NCBI RefSeq assembly: GCF_900591205.1
Contig: NZ_UUPU01000027.1
Coordinates: 1 to 64,000, forward strand
Source of the DNA: Pseudomonas viridiflava
GTDB taxonomy: Bacteria; Pseudomonadota; Gammaproteobacteria; Pseudomonadales; Pseudomonadaceae
DNA length: 64,000 nt
Reading direction: 5' to 3'
The notes under the pieces are model-generated. The model was not told where the DNA came from. It ran no database searches and saw only the letters and a program-made list of their open reading frames with translations. A program made the translations under genes and the position numbers. Of this stretch, positions 54,724-64,000 are shown in pieces; position 1 is the first letter of the stretch, and the number at the start of each line of letters is the position of its first letter.

Positions 54724-55533
54724 TTAGCCCGCAACCATCTCAGCCTTCAGCTGCGCCTCTTTCGCCTGCGCATCCGCCAACCGGTACAGCTCGATGCTCC
54801 CGTCCCAGTGCTCGATCAACGCCGTGCACGACTCCACCCAATCCCCGCAATTGAGGTAATCCACCTCGCCCACCTTGCGAATCTCGGCATGGTGGATATG
54901 CCCACACACCACACCATGCAGCTCGCGCTTGGTCACTTCGTGGGCGATCGCTTCTTCGAAATCGCTGATAAAGCTCACCGCCGTCTTGACCTTGTGCTTG
55001 AGGTACGCCGACAGCGACCAGTAGCCATAGCCATACCGTGCGCGCCAGTGGTTGAGCCAGCGGTTCAGCGTAAGGGTGAACTCGTAGGCCGAGTCGCCGA
55101 GGAACGCCAGCCAGCGGTGGTAACGGGTGATCACATCGAATTGATCGCCATGGATCACCAGCAGGTGGCGCCCATCGGCGGTGACGTGCACGGCTTCGTC
55201 CACCAACTGGATATTGCCCAGGATCAGCTTGGAGTAGCGGCGCAGGAATTCATCGTGGTTGCCGGTGACGTAGATCACCTCGGTGCCGCGCTTGGCCATG
55301 GTCAGCAGGCGCCGGATCACATTGGTGTGAGCCTGGGGCCAATACATGCCGCCGCGCATTTTCCAGCCGTCGATGATATCGCCCACCAGGTACACCTTGT
55401 CGGCGTGGTAGCCCTTGAGGAACTGCGATAAGTGTTCGGCCTGGCAATCCCGGGTGCCCAGGTGCACGTCGGAAATCCACAGGGTACGAACCCGTTGCTT
55501 GCGGCTGGGCTTGGTGAATTCGGCACTGGTCAT
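54724..55533 (-). CDS. Metallophosphoesterase, UDP-2,3-diacylglucosamine diphosphatase-like
   Basis: This 269-residue calcineurin-like phosphoesterase has all metal motifs: SDVHLG, GDIIDGW, GNHDEF, HGDQFD and GHIHHA. It resembles the LpxH group and is often annotated as UDP-2,3-diacylglucosamine diphosphatase, but it is longer at both ends than LpxH of about 240 residues, so the substrate is not certain. It converges on phhC across a REPIN. Confidence 0.85.
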   Translation of the reverse strand: MTSAEFTKPSRKQRVRTLWISDVHLGTRDCQAEHLSQFLKGYHADKVYLVGDIIDGWKMRGGMYWPQAHTNVIRRLLTMAKRGTEVIYVTGNHDEFLRRYSKLILGNIQLVDEAVHVTADGRHLLVIHGDQFDVITRYHRWLAFLGDSAYEFTLTLNRWLNHWRARYGYGYWSLSAYLKHKVKTAVSFISDFEEAIAHEVTKRELHGVVCGHIHHAEIRKVGEVDYLNCGDWVESCTALIEHWDGSIELYRLADAQAKEAQLKAEMVAG

Positions 55534-55670
55534 GGGCGTCCCTCGACGGTGTTTTCGCGAGCTTGCGCTCTCGCGATTAATAGCCCATGACAGTCGTGCG
55601 TCAGTCTGATGACAACGCCTGCCAGCTGCAAAGCGTTGTAGACTGCCGGCTTGCCGCCCTGGAGACTGCG

Positions 55671-56432
55671 ATGAGCGCCACCCTCACGCTACGCCACTAC
55701 CTCGAAGCGCCCCTCGCCCACAGCCATGATCATGCGCAGTTGGTGTTCGGCCTGTCCGGGCACTTGGACCTGGAAGTCGATGGCCGTGGCAGTCAGGTGC
55801 GCGAAAACAGTGTGATGGTGTTGCCCTTCTGTGCCCACCATGCCTGCGGCAGTCGCGATGGCAGCCGCTGCCTGGTGCTGGATGTACCCACCGAACACTG
55901 GGTGCTTCAATCGTTGGGCGAACATGCCGATGCCAGCCGCCGCCTGCTCGATCAACCGGCCCGCCTGGCCCTGGATTCCCGGCAAAGCCAGCTGGTGCAA
56001 TGGCTGGCGCACAGCCCGGTGGATGACCCGCTGATCGCCCAGCAAGGCGCGGTGCTGTTGCTCGCCAGCTTGAATCATCCGCTGACGCAACCCGCGCCGG
56101 GCCGGCGCCTGCCCTATGCGGCGTTCAATACGCATATCGAGCGGCACGTCGCCCACCCTCTGCAAGTCGCCGACCTCGCACGCATCGCCGATCTTTCTGT
56201 CGCACACCTGCATGCACGCTTCGTTGCCGAGTGCGGGCAAACGCCGATGGACTATATCCGCAGCCGTCGCCTGCAGATGGCTCGGCAGTTGCTGAAGGAA
56301 ACCCCGCTGCCCATCGGCGAAATCGCCGAGCGCGTCGGTTACAGCTCGCAAAGTGCGTTTGCTGCGGCCATGTTGCGCGAGTTTGGGGCGTCGCCTGGCG
56401 CATTGCGACGCGCATCCATAGTCTTGCGATAA
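55671..56432 (+). CDS. AraC-family transcriptional regulator
   Basis: This 253-residue regulator has an N-terminal cupin-like domain (about 1-130) and two C-terminal helix-turn-helix motifs (LQVADLARIADLSVAHLHAR and IGEIAERVGYSSQSAFAAAM). GGAG lies six bases before the ATG at 55671; the earlier open frame is not supported. It precedes an EamA transporter by 84 bp, which it may control. Confidence 0.92.
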   Translation: MSATLTLRHYLEAPLAHSHDHAQLVFGLSGHLDLEVDGRGSQVRENSVMVLPFCAHHACGSRDGSRCLVLDVPTEHWVLQSLGEHADASRRLLDQPARLALDSRQSQLVQWLAHSPVDDPLIAQQGAVLLLASLNHPLTQPAPGRRLPYAAFNTHIERHVAHPLQVADLARIADLSVAHLHARFVAECGQTPMDYIRSRRLQMARQLLKETPLPIGEIAERVGYSSQSAFAAAMLREFGASPGALRRASIVLR

Positions 56433-56515
56433 AAATCACGAGCCAGGCGACAGACGCTCACACCAGCAACCCTCTAGACTGCGGCTCTGTCACTCCCGTT
56501 GGTTCAAGGATCGCA

Positions 56516-57400
56516 ATGACTCCCCGCTCAGCCCTCGGCGCCCTGCATATCGGCGCATTGATGTTTGGCCTCACCGGCGTATTCGGCAAGCTGGCGGCTG
56601 CCTCGCCGTCCGTTATCGTATTTGGCCGTGCAGCCTTCGCCGTGGTAGCCCTTGCGATATTTGCGCGATTTGCCAGCAATGCCCCCTGGAAAAAACTCGA
56701 ACTGCGCGACTGGCGCCGCTTGCTGATCAGCGGCGTGCTGCTCGCGGCGCACTGGGTAACCTTCTTTATTGCCGTTAAAGTCGCCGGTGTGGCCGTCGCC
56801 ACCCTGGGTTTTACCGCGTTCCCGGCCTTCACCGTGATCCTCGAGGGCCTGATCTTCCGCGAGCGCATTCGCGCCAATGAAGTGCTGCTGGTGGCGCTGG
56901 TCACAGTCGGCCTGGTGCTGGTGACGCCTGACTTCAACCTCGCCAGCGAAGCCACCGGCGGCTTGTTGTGGGGCATCGCCTCGGGACTGCTGTTCTCGTT
57001 GCTGTCGCTGAACAATCGCGCCAGTTCGGGGCGGATTCCAGCGGTGCAGGCGGCGCTGTGCCAGAACGTGGTGGTCGCGGCGTGCCTGCTGCCGGTGGCG
57101 TTGCCTTTGCTTGCAGAGGTGCGGGCGCTGGATTGGCTGTGGATCGGCTTGCTCGGCGTATTCTGCACCGGCCTGGCCCACAGCCTGTTTGTCGCCAGCC
57201 TGGCGGTGATCAAGGCGCGCACCGCCTCGGTGGTGTTTGCCATGGAGCCGGTCTACGGCATCACCGTGGCCTGGCTGCTATTTGCCGAAACGCCGACGCT
57301 GCGCATGCTGCTGGGCGGCGCGCTGATCATCGTCGCCATCGTGCTGTCCGGGCTGATGGGCAGTGCCAGCCAGGCTAAACAGCCTGCGGCAAGCACCTGA
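56516..57400 (+). CDS. EamA/DMT-family transporter
   Basis: This 294-residue membrane protein has ten predicted helices in two EamA repeats (ALHIGALMFGLTGVFGKL and GGLLWGIASGLLFSLLSL). It exports or imports small metabolites; substrate unknown. The start at 56516 gives a proper first helix, whereas the longer frame overlaps the AraC gene. Confidence 0.9.
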   Translation: MTPRSALGALHIGALMFGLTGVFGKLAAASPSVIVFGRAAFAVVALAIFARFASNAPWKKLELRDWRRLLISGVLLAAHWVTFFIAVKVAGVAVATLGFTAFPAFTVILEGLIFRERIRANEVLLVALVTVGLVLVTPDFNLASEATGGLLWGIASGLLFSLLSLNNRASSGRIPAVQAALCQNVVVAACLLPVALPLLAEVRALDWLWIGLLGVFCTGLAHSLFVASLAVIKARTASVVFAMEPVYGITVAWLLFAETPTLRMLLGGALIIVAIVLSGLMGSASQAKQPAAST

Positions 57401-57528
57401 TCTATACTTCCCCTATCCGCAACAGTCTGTCGTCGTTCAACGGGTAAAGACTCCTCGACGTCGGCCATGTTCTTTGAAGTTGCTGCAGGCGAGTGGTCAC
57501 TCCATTAATGCTATGCAGGGGCTTCACT

Positions 57529-57810
57529 ATGGAAATGCTCATCAGTTTGCTGGTTCAGATCATCAGCGGCGCCGTCGGCGGCAACGTCGCCGGCATGACC
57601 AAACAAAGCCTGGGCAGCGGGCTCAATACCGTGATCGGAGGGGTTGGGGGGTTGGTGCTGGGCCAAATCGTCTCAGTACTGACGGGCACCTCGGGCGGCG
57701 AAGCGCTGGATGTGGCGGCGGTCGGCGGCAATATTATCGGCGGCGGTGTCGGCGGGCTGGTATTGACGCTGATCGTTGGCTTCATCAAGCACAAGATGGC
57801 CGCCAAATAG
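57529..57810 (+). CDS. Small glycine-rich membrane protein
   Basis: This 93-residue protein has two to three hydrophobic helices full of glycine-zipper patterns (VGGNVAGM, GGVGGLVLGQ, GGNIIGGGVGGLVL) and a basic end (FIKHKMAAK). No known domain was recognised. AGGGG precedes the ATG at 57529. It is flanked by a transporter gene and a convergent SelW-like gene. Glycine zippers suggest tight helix packing in a membrane oligomer; function unknown. Confidence 0.75.
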   Translation: MEMLISLLVQIISGAVGGNVAGMTKQSLGSGLNTVIGGVGGLVLGQIVSVLTGTSGGEALDVAAVGGNIIGGGVGGLVLTLIVGFIKHKMAAK

Positions 57811-57821
57811 CCGCCTGAACA

Positions 57822-57846
57822 GTCACCGCCCTACTGCGGCGGTGAC
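57822..57846. terminator. Hairpin between convergent genes
   Basis: Perfect 9-bp stem GTCACCGCC/GGCGGTGAC with a 7-base loop between two convergent stop codons. It lacks a T-run, so termination is plausible rather than certain. Confidence 0.5.
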
Positions 57847-57848
57847 CG

Positions 57849-58136
57849 TCACACGCTTCGGTCGTTGTGCCCAAGGTCGCGCTGCGGGTCGATCTGGTCG
57901 CGCACGCGCTGCTTGAGCACCTTGGCCTCGGGGAACCCACCGTCAGCCTTGCGCTCCCAGATCTGCACGCCATCGCAGGTGATGCGAAATGCGCCGCCGG
58001 TAGCCGGTTCCAGCGACACTTTTCCCAGGTCATCGGCAAACGTACTCAGCAGCTCCTGGGCCAGCCAGGCGGCGCGCAGCAGCCATTGGCACTGGGTGCA
58101 ATAGGTGATGACGATCTCGGGTTTGTTCACGGACAT
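57849..58136 (-). CDS. SelT/SelW/SelH-family thioredoxin-like protein
   Basis: This 95-residue Rdx-type protein has a CxxC motif (CTQC, residues 13-16) near the N-terminus where animal SelW has CxxU, and the typical VSLEPATGGAFRITCDG and FPEAKVLKQRVRD. It probably has a redox role. The start at 58136 is 81 bp from the divergent plpD start. Confidence 0.88.
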   Translation of the reverse strand: MSVNKPEIVITYCTQCQWLLRAAWLAQELLSTFADDLGKVSLEPATGGAFRITCDGVQIWERKADGGFPEAKVLKQRVRDQIDPQRDLGHNDRSV

Positions 58137-58217
58137 GATTTGACAGGTTCCTGGCGTAACGGGCTCGGAGCATCGAGTGGCTATAATAACGGCCTTTATC
58201 GCCCAGCCTCGAGATTC

Positions 58218-60404
58218 ATGATGCGTCGCCTGTTTCTGCTCCTGCTCCTGCTTCCTCTCTTCGCCCACGCCGTGGACACCCCCCGCCCGAAAATCGGCCT
58301 GGTGCTGTCCGGTGGTGCCGCCCGTGGATTGGCGCATATCGGCGTGCTCAAGGCGCTGGAAGAGCAAGGTATCCAGATTGACGCGATCGCCGGCACCAGC
58401 ATGGGCGCGGTGATCGGCGGGCTGTATGCCTCCGGCTACAAGATTGATGAGCTGGAAAAGCTCGCGCTGAATATCGACTGGCAGCAGGCGCTGTCCGATG
58501 CGCCGCCTCGCGAAGACGTGCCGTTTCGACGCAAGCAGGATGACCGGGATTTTCTGGTCAAGCAGAAACTCAGCTTCCGCGATGACGGCAGCCTCGGCCT
58601 GCCACTGGGGGTGATCCAGGGCCAGAACCTGGCACTGCTGCTGGAAAGCATGTTCGCCCACAGCAGCAACACGCGTAATTTCGACAAGCTGCCGATCCCC
58701 TTTCGCGCCGTTGCCACCGATATCACTACCGGCGAAAAAGTGGTGTTTCGCAAAGGCCATCTGCCCCAGGTGATCCGCGCCAGCATGTCGATCCCGGCGG
58801 TGTTCGCCCCGGTGGAGCTGGATGGCCGACTGCTGGTGGACGGCGGCATGACCGACAATATTCCGCTGGATGTGGCGCGGGAGATGGGCGTCGATATCGC
58901 CATTGTGGTGGACATCGGCACCCCGTTGCGCTCGCGCAAGCAATTGGCCACGGTGGTCGACGTGCTGAACCAGTCCATCACACTGATGACCCGGCGCAAC
59001 TCCGAAGAACAACTCAAGGCCCTGCACCCCAAGGATGTGCTGATCCAGCCGCCCCTGGCCGCCTATGGCGTAACGGACTTCGGCCGCGCCAAGGACATGA
59101 TCGACGCCGGCTACCGCGCCACCCGCGCCCTCGACGCCCGCCTCGCCCACCTGCGCCCCGCCCAGCCGATCGACCCGCAACTGGTGGCCGCACGCACCCC
59201 AGGCGAGCGTACGCCAGTGATCACCGCCATTGATGTGGAAAACGACTCGAAAGTCAGCGACGACGTGATCCGCTATTACATCCGCCAGCCCCTGGGTGAA
59301 CCGCTGAACCTGGGCCGCCTGCAAACGGACATGGGCACCTTGTACGGCCTGGATTACTTCGAACAGGTGCAATACCGGGTGATCAAGAAAGGCCAGGACA
59401 ATACCCTGGTGATCAGCGCACGCGGCAAACGCAGCGGCACCGACTACTTGCGCCTGGGCCTGAGCCTGTCGGATGACATGCGTGGCGACAGCGCCTTCAA
59501 TCTGGGCGCCAGTTACCGCATGAATGGCATCAACCGCCTCGGCGCGGAATGGCTGACACGCGTACAGATCGGCGATCGCCAGGAGCTGTACAGCGAGTTC
59601 TATCAGCCGATGGACACCGGCTCGCGTTACTTTGTCGCGCCGTATCTCAGCGCCCAGGCGCAGAATGTCGAGCTGATTCTGGACAACGACCCGATCTCCG
59701 AATATCGCCTGGAGCGCTATGGCTTTGGCTTGAATGTCGGGCGGCAGATCGGCAACAGCGGCGAAATTCGCTTCGGCGTCGGCGAAGCCTGGGGCAAAGC
59801 AGATGTGCGTATTGGTGACCGAAGCTTGCCGAGCGTGAGTTTCAACGAAGGCTTCTATGAACTGAAGTACTCATTCGACTCCCTGGACAACGTGTACTTC
59901 CCGCATACCGGTGAAGACATCGGCCTGGCCTTCCGCGAATTCGAACCGGGGCTGGGCTCGGACCAGCGCTACCGCCAATGGGAGTTCAAGCTGGACAAGG
60001 CCATGAGCCATGGCCCGGACACGCTGGTATTGGGGGGTCGCTACGGTCGCACCCTGGATGATTCGGACGTGGTGATTTCCAGCTTCCTGCTGGGCGGTGC
60101 CCGGCAGTTGTCGGGCTTTCGCCAGGATGCGATTTCGGGGCAGAACATCAGCTTGATGCGCGCCGTGTACTACCGTCGGCTGACGCCGCGCTCGTACCTG
60201 CCGCTGGATTTTCCGCTGTACCTGGGTGCGTCCCTGGAGCGCGGCCGGGCGTGGAACAACGACAATGAATTCGACAGCGGCTATATCAACGCGGCGAGTA
60301 TTTTCCTGGGGTTCGATACACCGTTGGGGCCGCTGAACTTCAGCTACGGGTTCAACGACGATAACCAGAAGGCGGTGTACCTGAACCTGGGCCAAACCTT
60401 CTAA
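58218..60404 (+). CDS. plpD: PlpD, patatin-like type Vd autotransporter
   Basis: This 728-residue protein has a signal peptide (about 1-18), a patatin lipase domain with the glycine-rich GGAARG, catalytic serine in GTSMG (S61) and aspartate in DGG (D208), one POTRA domain (about 315-390) and a C-terminal outer membrane beta-barrel ending in NLGQTF. It is a phospholipase of the type V secretion system. Two ATGs are adjacent at 58218 and 58221. Length matches PlpD of P. aeruginosa. Confidence 0.93.
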   Translation: MMRRLFLLLLLLPLFAHAVDTPRPKIGLVLSGGAARGLAHIGVLKALEEQGIQIDAIAGTSMGAVIGGLYASGYKIDELEKLALNIDWQQALSDAPPREDVPFRRKQDDRDFLVKQKLSFRDDGSLGLPLGVIQGQNLALLLESMFAHSSNTRNFDKLPIPFRAVATDITTGEKVVFRKGHLPQVIRASMSIPAVFAPVELDGRLLVDGGMTDNIPLDVAREMGVDIAIVVDIGTPLRSRKQLATVVDVLNQSITLMTRRNSEEQLKALHPKDVLIQPPLAAYGVTDFGRAKDMIDAGYRATRALDARLAHLRPAQPIDPQLVAARTPGERTPVITAIDVENDSKVSDDVIRYYIRQPLGEPLNLGRLQTDMGTLYGLDYFEQVQYRVIKKGQDNTLVISARGKRSGTDYLRLGLSLSDDMRGDSAFNLGASYRMNGINRLGAEWLTRVQIGDRQELYSEFYQPMDTGSRYFVAPYLSAQAQNVELILDNDPISEYRLERYGFGLNVGRQIGNSGEIRFGVGEAWGKADVRIGDRSLPSVSFNEGFYELKYSFDSLDNVYFPHTGEDIGLAFREFEPGLGSDQRYRQWEFKLDKAMSHGPDTLVLGGRYGRTLDDSDVVISSFLLGGARQLSGFRQDAISGQNISLMRAVYYRRLTPRSYLPLDFPLYLGASLERGRAWNNDNEFDSGYINAASIFLGFDTPLGPLNFSYGFNDDNQKAVYLNLGQTF

Positions 60405-60425
60405 AGATTGGACCCAAAACCAAAA

Positions 60426-60512
60426 GTGGGAGCTGGCTTGCCTGCGATAGCGGTGTATCTGTCACTGAATCAGTAACTGAATGCCCGTCATCGCAGGCAA
60501 GCCAGCTCCCAC
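60426..60512. repeat. REPIN-type inverted repeat
   Basis: Arms GTGGGAGCTGGCTTGCCTGC and complement lie between the convergent plpD and marR genes. Confidence 0.92.
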
Positions 60513-60538
60513 ATTGTTGATTTTCGGTGCACCTGCGA

Positions 60539-60973
60539 TCAGGATTTTTCCAGGTTCGCCAGGATGTGCCCATGCACGCGCATGCACACACTCAAATCCG
60601 CTTCATCCACGCCCACAAACAGCTCATGGCGCAAGGCAGTGGCGATGGTTTCGATCTGCTCGATCAACGGGCGTGCGGTGTCACACAACAGGATACGTTT
60701 GGCACGACGATCTTCCACCACGGCTTGGCGTTGCACCAAACCCTGACCTTCCAGGCTGTCGAGTAACCGTGCGAGGGTCGGCCCTTCCACGCCGACGCTT
60801 TGCGCCAGCTCTCGTTGGGTCGGGGCCTCTTCGAAACGTGCCAGATGCAGCAGCACCAGCCAGCGCGCCTGGGACAGGCCCAGCCCCGCCAGACGGCGGT
60901 CCAGCTCGGCGCGCCAACCTCGAGACATTTGCGCCAGCTGCATGCCAAAACGGTGTTGATCGGTTAACGGCAT
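60539..60973 (-). CDS. MarR-family transcriptional regulator
   Basis: This 144-residue winged-helix regulator has the recognition region PTQRELAQSVGVEGPTLARL and wing VEDRRAKRILLCDTA. It faces plpD tail to tail. A perfect CTAAT-T-ATTAG dyad lies 37 bases upstream of its start and could be its own operator. Target genes and ligand are unknown. Confidence 0.92.
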   Translation of the reverse strand: MPLTDQHRFGMQLAQMSRGWRAELDRRLAGLGLSQARWLVLLHLARFEEAPTQRELAQSVGVEGPTLARLLDSLEGQGLVQRQAVVEDRRAKRILLCDTARPLIEQIETIATALRHELFVGVDEADLSVCMRVHGHILANLEKS

Positions 60974-61009
60974 AAAAAACTCATGGTTTAGACTGAAAAT
61001 AAAGTGTGG

Positions 61010-61020
61010 CTAATTATTAG
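61010..61020. promoter_or_regulatory. Palindrome upstream of marR-type gene
   Basis: CTAATTATTAG has perfect 5-bp arms around one base, AT-rich as many MarR operators are, within the likely promoter of the regulator. Confidence 0.4.
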
Positions 61021-61094
61021 TCAGCTAAGCATGAGCCATGCCAGTAGGCAAGAGTTGCTATGTACTGATTCGTTACATTGTCGTAATTGGCGCA

Positions 61095-63224
61095 CTAAAT
61101 TTCGAATTCAGACTGCAAAGCGGCCCGCACGCAGTACAAAACCCCCTCAGGAACACGACCGGTAAACAGTGGAGCAATCTCCGCAACAGGTGGCAATTCG
61201 CCTTCCCCATCCAGAAATGCATCCTGGATTTCACCGAGTAAATCCTCCGGCAAATCAAGCGCCTGCTCCAACGACAGCTGCTGTTTGCCAATGGACTCGG
61301 CCAGCAAGGTGTAGACGTTTTTCTCTGAGCATTGCAGCTGGCCGGCGATCTGGATCGGGGTCATGCCGGCGCGTGCCAGGCTGATCAGTTCGTGGCGAAT
61401 ATCGGCGACTTCCTTGGGCGCTTCGGCCTGGCCGCCAAGCACTTCAAGGAATGCCTGGCCATAACGCTCCAGCTTGCGTGCGCCCACACCGCTGACCCGC
61501 GCCATTTCGGCCATGGTGGTTGGTTGCTCGCGCAGCATCTCGAGCAAGGTCGAGTCGGGGAAGATGACGTACGGCGGCACGCTGTGCTCCTGCGCCAGTT
61601 TGCGGCGCAGGGTGCGCAGGGCTTCCCACTGTTCGCGCTCTTCGCCACGCACCAGTTGGCTGGCCGGGCTGGTGCTGCTGCTTTTGGCGGTGGTCAGCGG
61701 CTTGAGGTCGCGGCGCAGCTCCAGGCTCACCTCGCCCTTGAGCAATGGCCGACAACTGTCGTTCAAGCGCAGGCCGCCATAGCCTTCAATGTCGATGTCC
61801 ACGAGGTTGCGCGCAACCATTTGCCGGAACAACGAGCGCCATTCGCCCTCGGCGCGGGCCTTGCCGACGCCATACACCGAGAGTTTTTCGTGGCCGAAGC
61901 TGCGTACCTTTTCGTTGTCCTTGCCCAGCAGTACATCCACCAAGTGCCCCACGCCATAGCGCTGCCCGGTGCGGTAGATGGTGGACAACGCCTGGCGTGC
62001 CGGCTCGGTGGCGTCCCAGGTCTGCACGCCGTCGACACAGTTGTCGCAGTGGCCACACGGCTCGGGCATGTCTTCGTCGAAATAGGCCAGCAGGGTCTGG
62101 CGACGGCAGCGGGTTTCTTCGCACAGCGAGAGCATGGCATCGAGCTTGTGCTGCTCCAGGCGCTTGTGGCGCTCATCGCCTTCGGAGTTCTGCAGCATCT
62201 GCTTGAGCATCACCACGTCTTGCAGGCCGTAGACCATCCAGGCATCCGCCGGCAGGCCATCACGGCCAGCGCGGCCGGTCTCCTGGTAATACGCCTCGAG
62301 GGACTTGGGCAGGTCCATATGGGCCACGAAGCGCACGTTGGATTTGTCGATACCCATGCCGAACGCAATGGTCGCCACCATGATCAGGCCCTCCTCGTTG
62401 AGGAAGCGCTTCTGGTGGGCGGAGCGCGTTTCGTTGGGCAGGCCGGCGTGGTACGGCAGCGCCGGGTAGCCTTGCTCGCAGAGGAACGCGGCCACTTCGT
62501 CGACCTTTTTGCGCGACAGGCAATACACGATGCCCGCATCGCTGCGCCGTTCGGACAGAAACGCCAGCAACTGCTTGCGCGGCTGCTCCTTGGGCACGAT
62601 GCGGTAGAAAATATTCGGCCGGTCAAAGCTCGACAGGAAGCGCTCGGCGTTCTGCAAATGCAGGCGCTCGACGATTTCCTCGCGGGTACGTTTATCGGCG
62701 GTGGCGGTCAAGGCGATGCGCGGCACGTCCGGGAACAGCTCCGCCAACTGGCCCAACTGCAAATATTCGCGACGGAAATCGTGGCCCCATTGCGATACGC
62801 AGTGCGCTTCGTCGATAGCGAACAGCGCAATTTCCAGGCTCTGCAAGAAGGCCAGCATGCGCGGCTGTACCAAACGCTCGGGAGCCAGGTAGAGCATTTT
62901 CACTTCACCGCGCTTGATGCGGGCGGCCAGGTCGCGCTGCTGCTCGGCGCTCAGGGTCGAGTTCAGGGAGGCGGCGGCGACGCCCAGCTCTTCAAGAGTG
63001 GCAACCTGGTCGTCCATCAACGCAATCAGCGGCGACACCACCACAGCGAGGCCATTACGCAACAGGGCCGGCACCTGGAAGCACAACGACTTGCCACCGC
63101 CGGTAGGCATCAATACCAGTGCGTCACCGCCATTGGCCACGCGCTCAATGATTGCACCCTGGCGGCCACGAAAACTGTCGTAGCCGAAGATGTCTTTGAG
63201 GACGCGTTGAGCCTGCTCGAGCAT
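61095..63224 (-). CDS. recQ: RecQ, ATP-dependent DNA helicase
   Basis: This 709-residue helicase has Walker A TGGGKS (41-46), DEAH (138-141), [10 protein letters not shown], a zinc-binding RQC region (CxxxxxC...CGHCDNC, about 371-399), an HRDC domain (about 515-590; [20 protein letters not shown]) and an extra C-terminal helix-turn-helix region (about 620-670; [20 protein letters not shown]), which E. coli RecQ of about 610 residues lacks. It unwinds recombination intermediates. The start at 63224 has GGAG upstream. Confidence 0.96.
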   Translation of the reverse strand: MLEQAQRVLKDIFGYDSFRGRQGAIIERVANGGDALVLMPTGGGKSLCFQVPALLRNGLAVVVSPLIALMDDQVATLEELGVAAASLNSTLSAEQQRDLAARIKRGEVKMLYLAPERLVQPRMLAFLQSLEIALFAIDEAHCVSQWGHDFRREYLQLGQLAELFPDVPRIALTATADKRTREEIVERLHLQNAERFLSSFDRPNIFYRIVPKEQPRKQLLAFLSERRSDAGIVYCLSRKKVDEVAAFLCEQGYPALPYHAGLPNETRSAHQKRFLNEEGLIMVATIAFGMGIDKSNVRFVAHMDLPKSLEAYYQETGRAGRDGLPADAWMVYGLQDVVMLKQMLQNSEGDERHKRLEQHKLDAMLSLCEETRCRRQTLLAYFDEDMPEPCGHCDNCVDGVQTWDATEPARQALSTIYRTGQRYGVGHLVDVLLGKDNEKVRSFGHEKLSVYGVGKARAEGEWRSLFRQMVARNLVDIDIEGYGGLRLNDSCRPLLKGEVSLELRRDLKPLTTAKSSSTSPASQLVRGEEREQWEALRTLRRKLAQEHSVPPYVIFPDSTLLEMLREQPTTMAEMARVSGVGARKLERYGQAFLEVLGGQAEAPKEVADIRHELISLARAGMTPIQIAGQLQCSEKNVYTLLAESIGKQQLSLEQALDLPEDLLGEIQDAFLDGEGELPPVAEIAPLFTGRVPEGVLYCVRAALQSEFEI

Positions 63225-63501
63225 GTAAAACTCCAAAATGGTGCCGAAATCCCTCTGTACAGGCTGGCCGAAATAACCCGACTTCACGGGAAATAATCCG
63301 TAAGCGAAGTTTTCACGGGTGGGCGCTTGGCCTGCAGGGGCATCACAAAACGCGGCAGTATACCCGAGCGTTACTCTGCAAAGGGCGCCACTGACGAATA
63401 GCGGCTGCTATCTAAAACCTGGCAAATATGCAGTGCGGCTGGCCTGGACGCTCAAGAAAGCCTAGAATTCGCGCATCGTTTATTCCCAAGGTAGCCCTTC
63501 A

Positions 63502-64000
63502 ATGTCCTTCGCTGAGCAACTAACCCGCCTGCAAGCCTTCCTCGACGCCGATGAGCTGCATGACGAGGCGCTGGACTACGTGGCCGCCCACGGCTACCTG
63601 ACCGCCCTGTCGATCTGCGCCGATGTGGTGCCCGACCGTGAATGGATCGACGCGCTGTTCGCCGAAGAGCCGCACTACGCCGACGCCGCCCAACGCGAAG
63701 AAATCGAATCCACCCTGCTGGCCCTCAAGGCCCACATCGGGCGCCAGCTGGCCTCCGATGAGGAATTCGAGCTGCCCTGCGAGCTGGACCTGGGCGAAGA
63801 GCCGGATGACTCCGACCTGCGCGGCTGGTGCATCGGCTTCATGGAAGGTGTGTTCCTGCGCGAAGCCGCCTGGTTCGAAACCGCCGAGGAAGAAGTCAGC
63901 GAAATGCTGCTGCCGATCATGGTTGGTTCTGGCCTGTTCGACGACCAGCCGGAGTTCTCCGACATCGCCGCCGACGCCAACCTGATGGACGACATGATCG
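63502..64000 (+). CDS. YecA/UPF0149-family protein, 3' end beyond window
   Basis: The first 166 codons read MSFAEQLTRLQAFLDADELH, then DYVAAHGYLTALSICADVV, and continue open to the window edge. Conserved acidic stretches and DLRGWCIGFMEGVFLREAAW mark the YecA/UPF0149 family, whose members often end in a Cys/His zinc-binding (SEC-C) tail. That tail, if present, lies outside. Function is not established. It diverges from recQ across 277 bp in which no confident promoter was seen. Confidence 0.85.
   Translation, partial: MSFAEQLTRLQAFLDADELHDEALDYVAAHGYLTALSICADVVPDREWIDALFAEEPHYADAAQREEIESTLLALKAHIGRQLASDEEFELPCELDLGEEPDDSDLRGWCIGFMEGVFLREAAWFETAEEEVSEMLLPIMVGSGLFDDQPEFSDIAADANLMDDMI

Noticed and set aside
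57867-58217. Upstream extension of the plpD open frame
   Set aside because: It overlaps the SelW-like gene on the other strand; the signal peptide starts at 58218, so the extension is not coding.
57849-59372. 507-codon reverse open frame
   Set aside because: Most of it is antisense to plpD; only the last 95 codons (the SelW-like protein) are real.
1-64000. CRISPR array, prophage or insertion sequence
   Set aside because: No regularly spaced direct repeats, integrase, phage structural gene or transposase was found on either strand.

Overview
The window is a chromosomal segment of a Pseudomonas, most likely of the P. fluorescens group. The evidence is the Pseudomonas-type flagellar gene order (fleQ/fleSR, fleN-fliA-cheYZAB-motCD-parC-parP-cheW-fipA), GC-rich codon use, a phhR/phhABC locus, a plpD-marR-recQ block, and five copies of a REPIN-type repeat whose arms begin GTGGGAGCTGGCTTGCCTGC. 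No tRNA, rRNA, CRISPR array, prophage or insertion sequence was seen.

Positions 162-50046 form a nearly unbroken reverse-strand block for polar flagellum assembly and chemotaxis. In transcription order (right to left) it contains: flgFGHIJKL (rod, rings, hook-associated proteins); a FabH-like ketoacyl synthase between flgL and fliC; fliC, flaG, fliD, fliS and a FliT-like chaperone; the regulators fleQ and fleSR; fliEFGHIJ (basal body, switch, export ATPase); the hsbA-hsbR-hptB phosphorelay; fliK; fliLMNOPQR-flhB (switch and export gate); two small cold-shock-domain genes; flhA-flhF-fleN-fliA (export, placement and number control, sigma-28); and cheY-cheZ-cheA-cheB-motC-motD-parC-parP-cheW-fipA. 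Sigma-54 (-24/-12) elements with exact spacing lie before flgF, fleS, fliE, fliK, fliL and flhA, and a sigma-28 element lies before fliC. This fits the FleQ, then FleSR, then FliA hierarchy. flgBCDE, flgA, flgM, cheR and cheV are not in the window.

Positions 50353-54614 hold phenylalanine catabolism: phhR, divergent from phhA-phhB-phhC. From 54724 to the end is ordinary chromosome: a metallophosphoesterase, an AraC regulator, an EamA transporter, a small glycine-rich membrane protein, a SelW-like protein, the PlpD patatin autotransporter, a MarR regulator, RecQ, and the start of a YecA-family gene.

The parts most worth a second look are these. (1) A long inverted pair of a composite palindromic element fills the hptB-fliK gap, and a third partial copy is cut by the left edge. 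(2) A tRNA-like structured element lies between fliA and cheY. (3) CheA carries four copies of an acidic/hydrophobic motif, next to ParC, ParP and FipA, which probably tether the array to the pole. (4) A lone FabH-like gene sits where other pseudomonads keep flagellin glycosylation genes. (5) A degenerate cold-shock paralogue lies between flhA and flhB. (6) A REP-derived array splits motC from motD.
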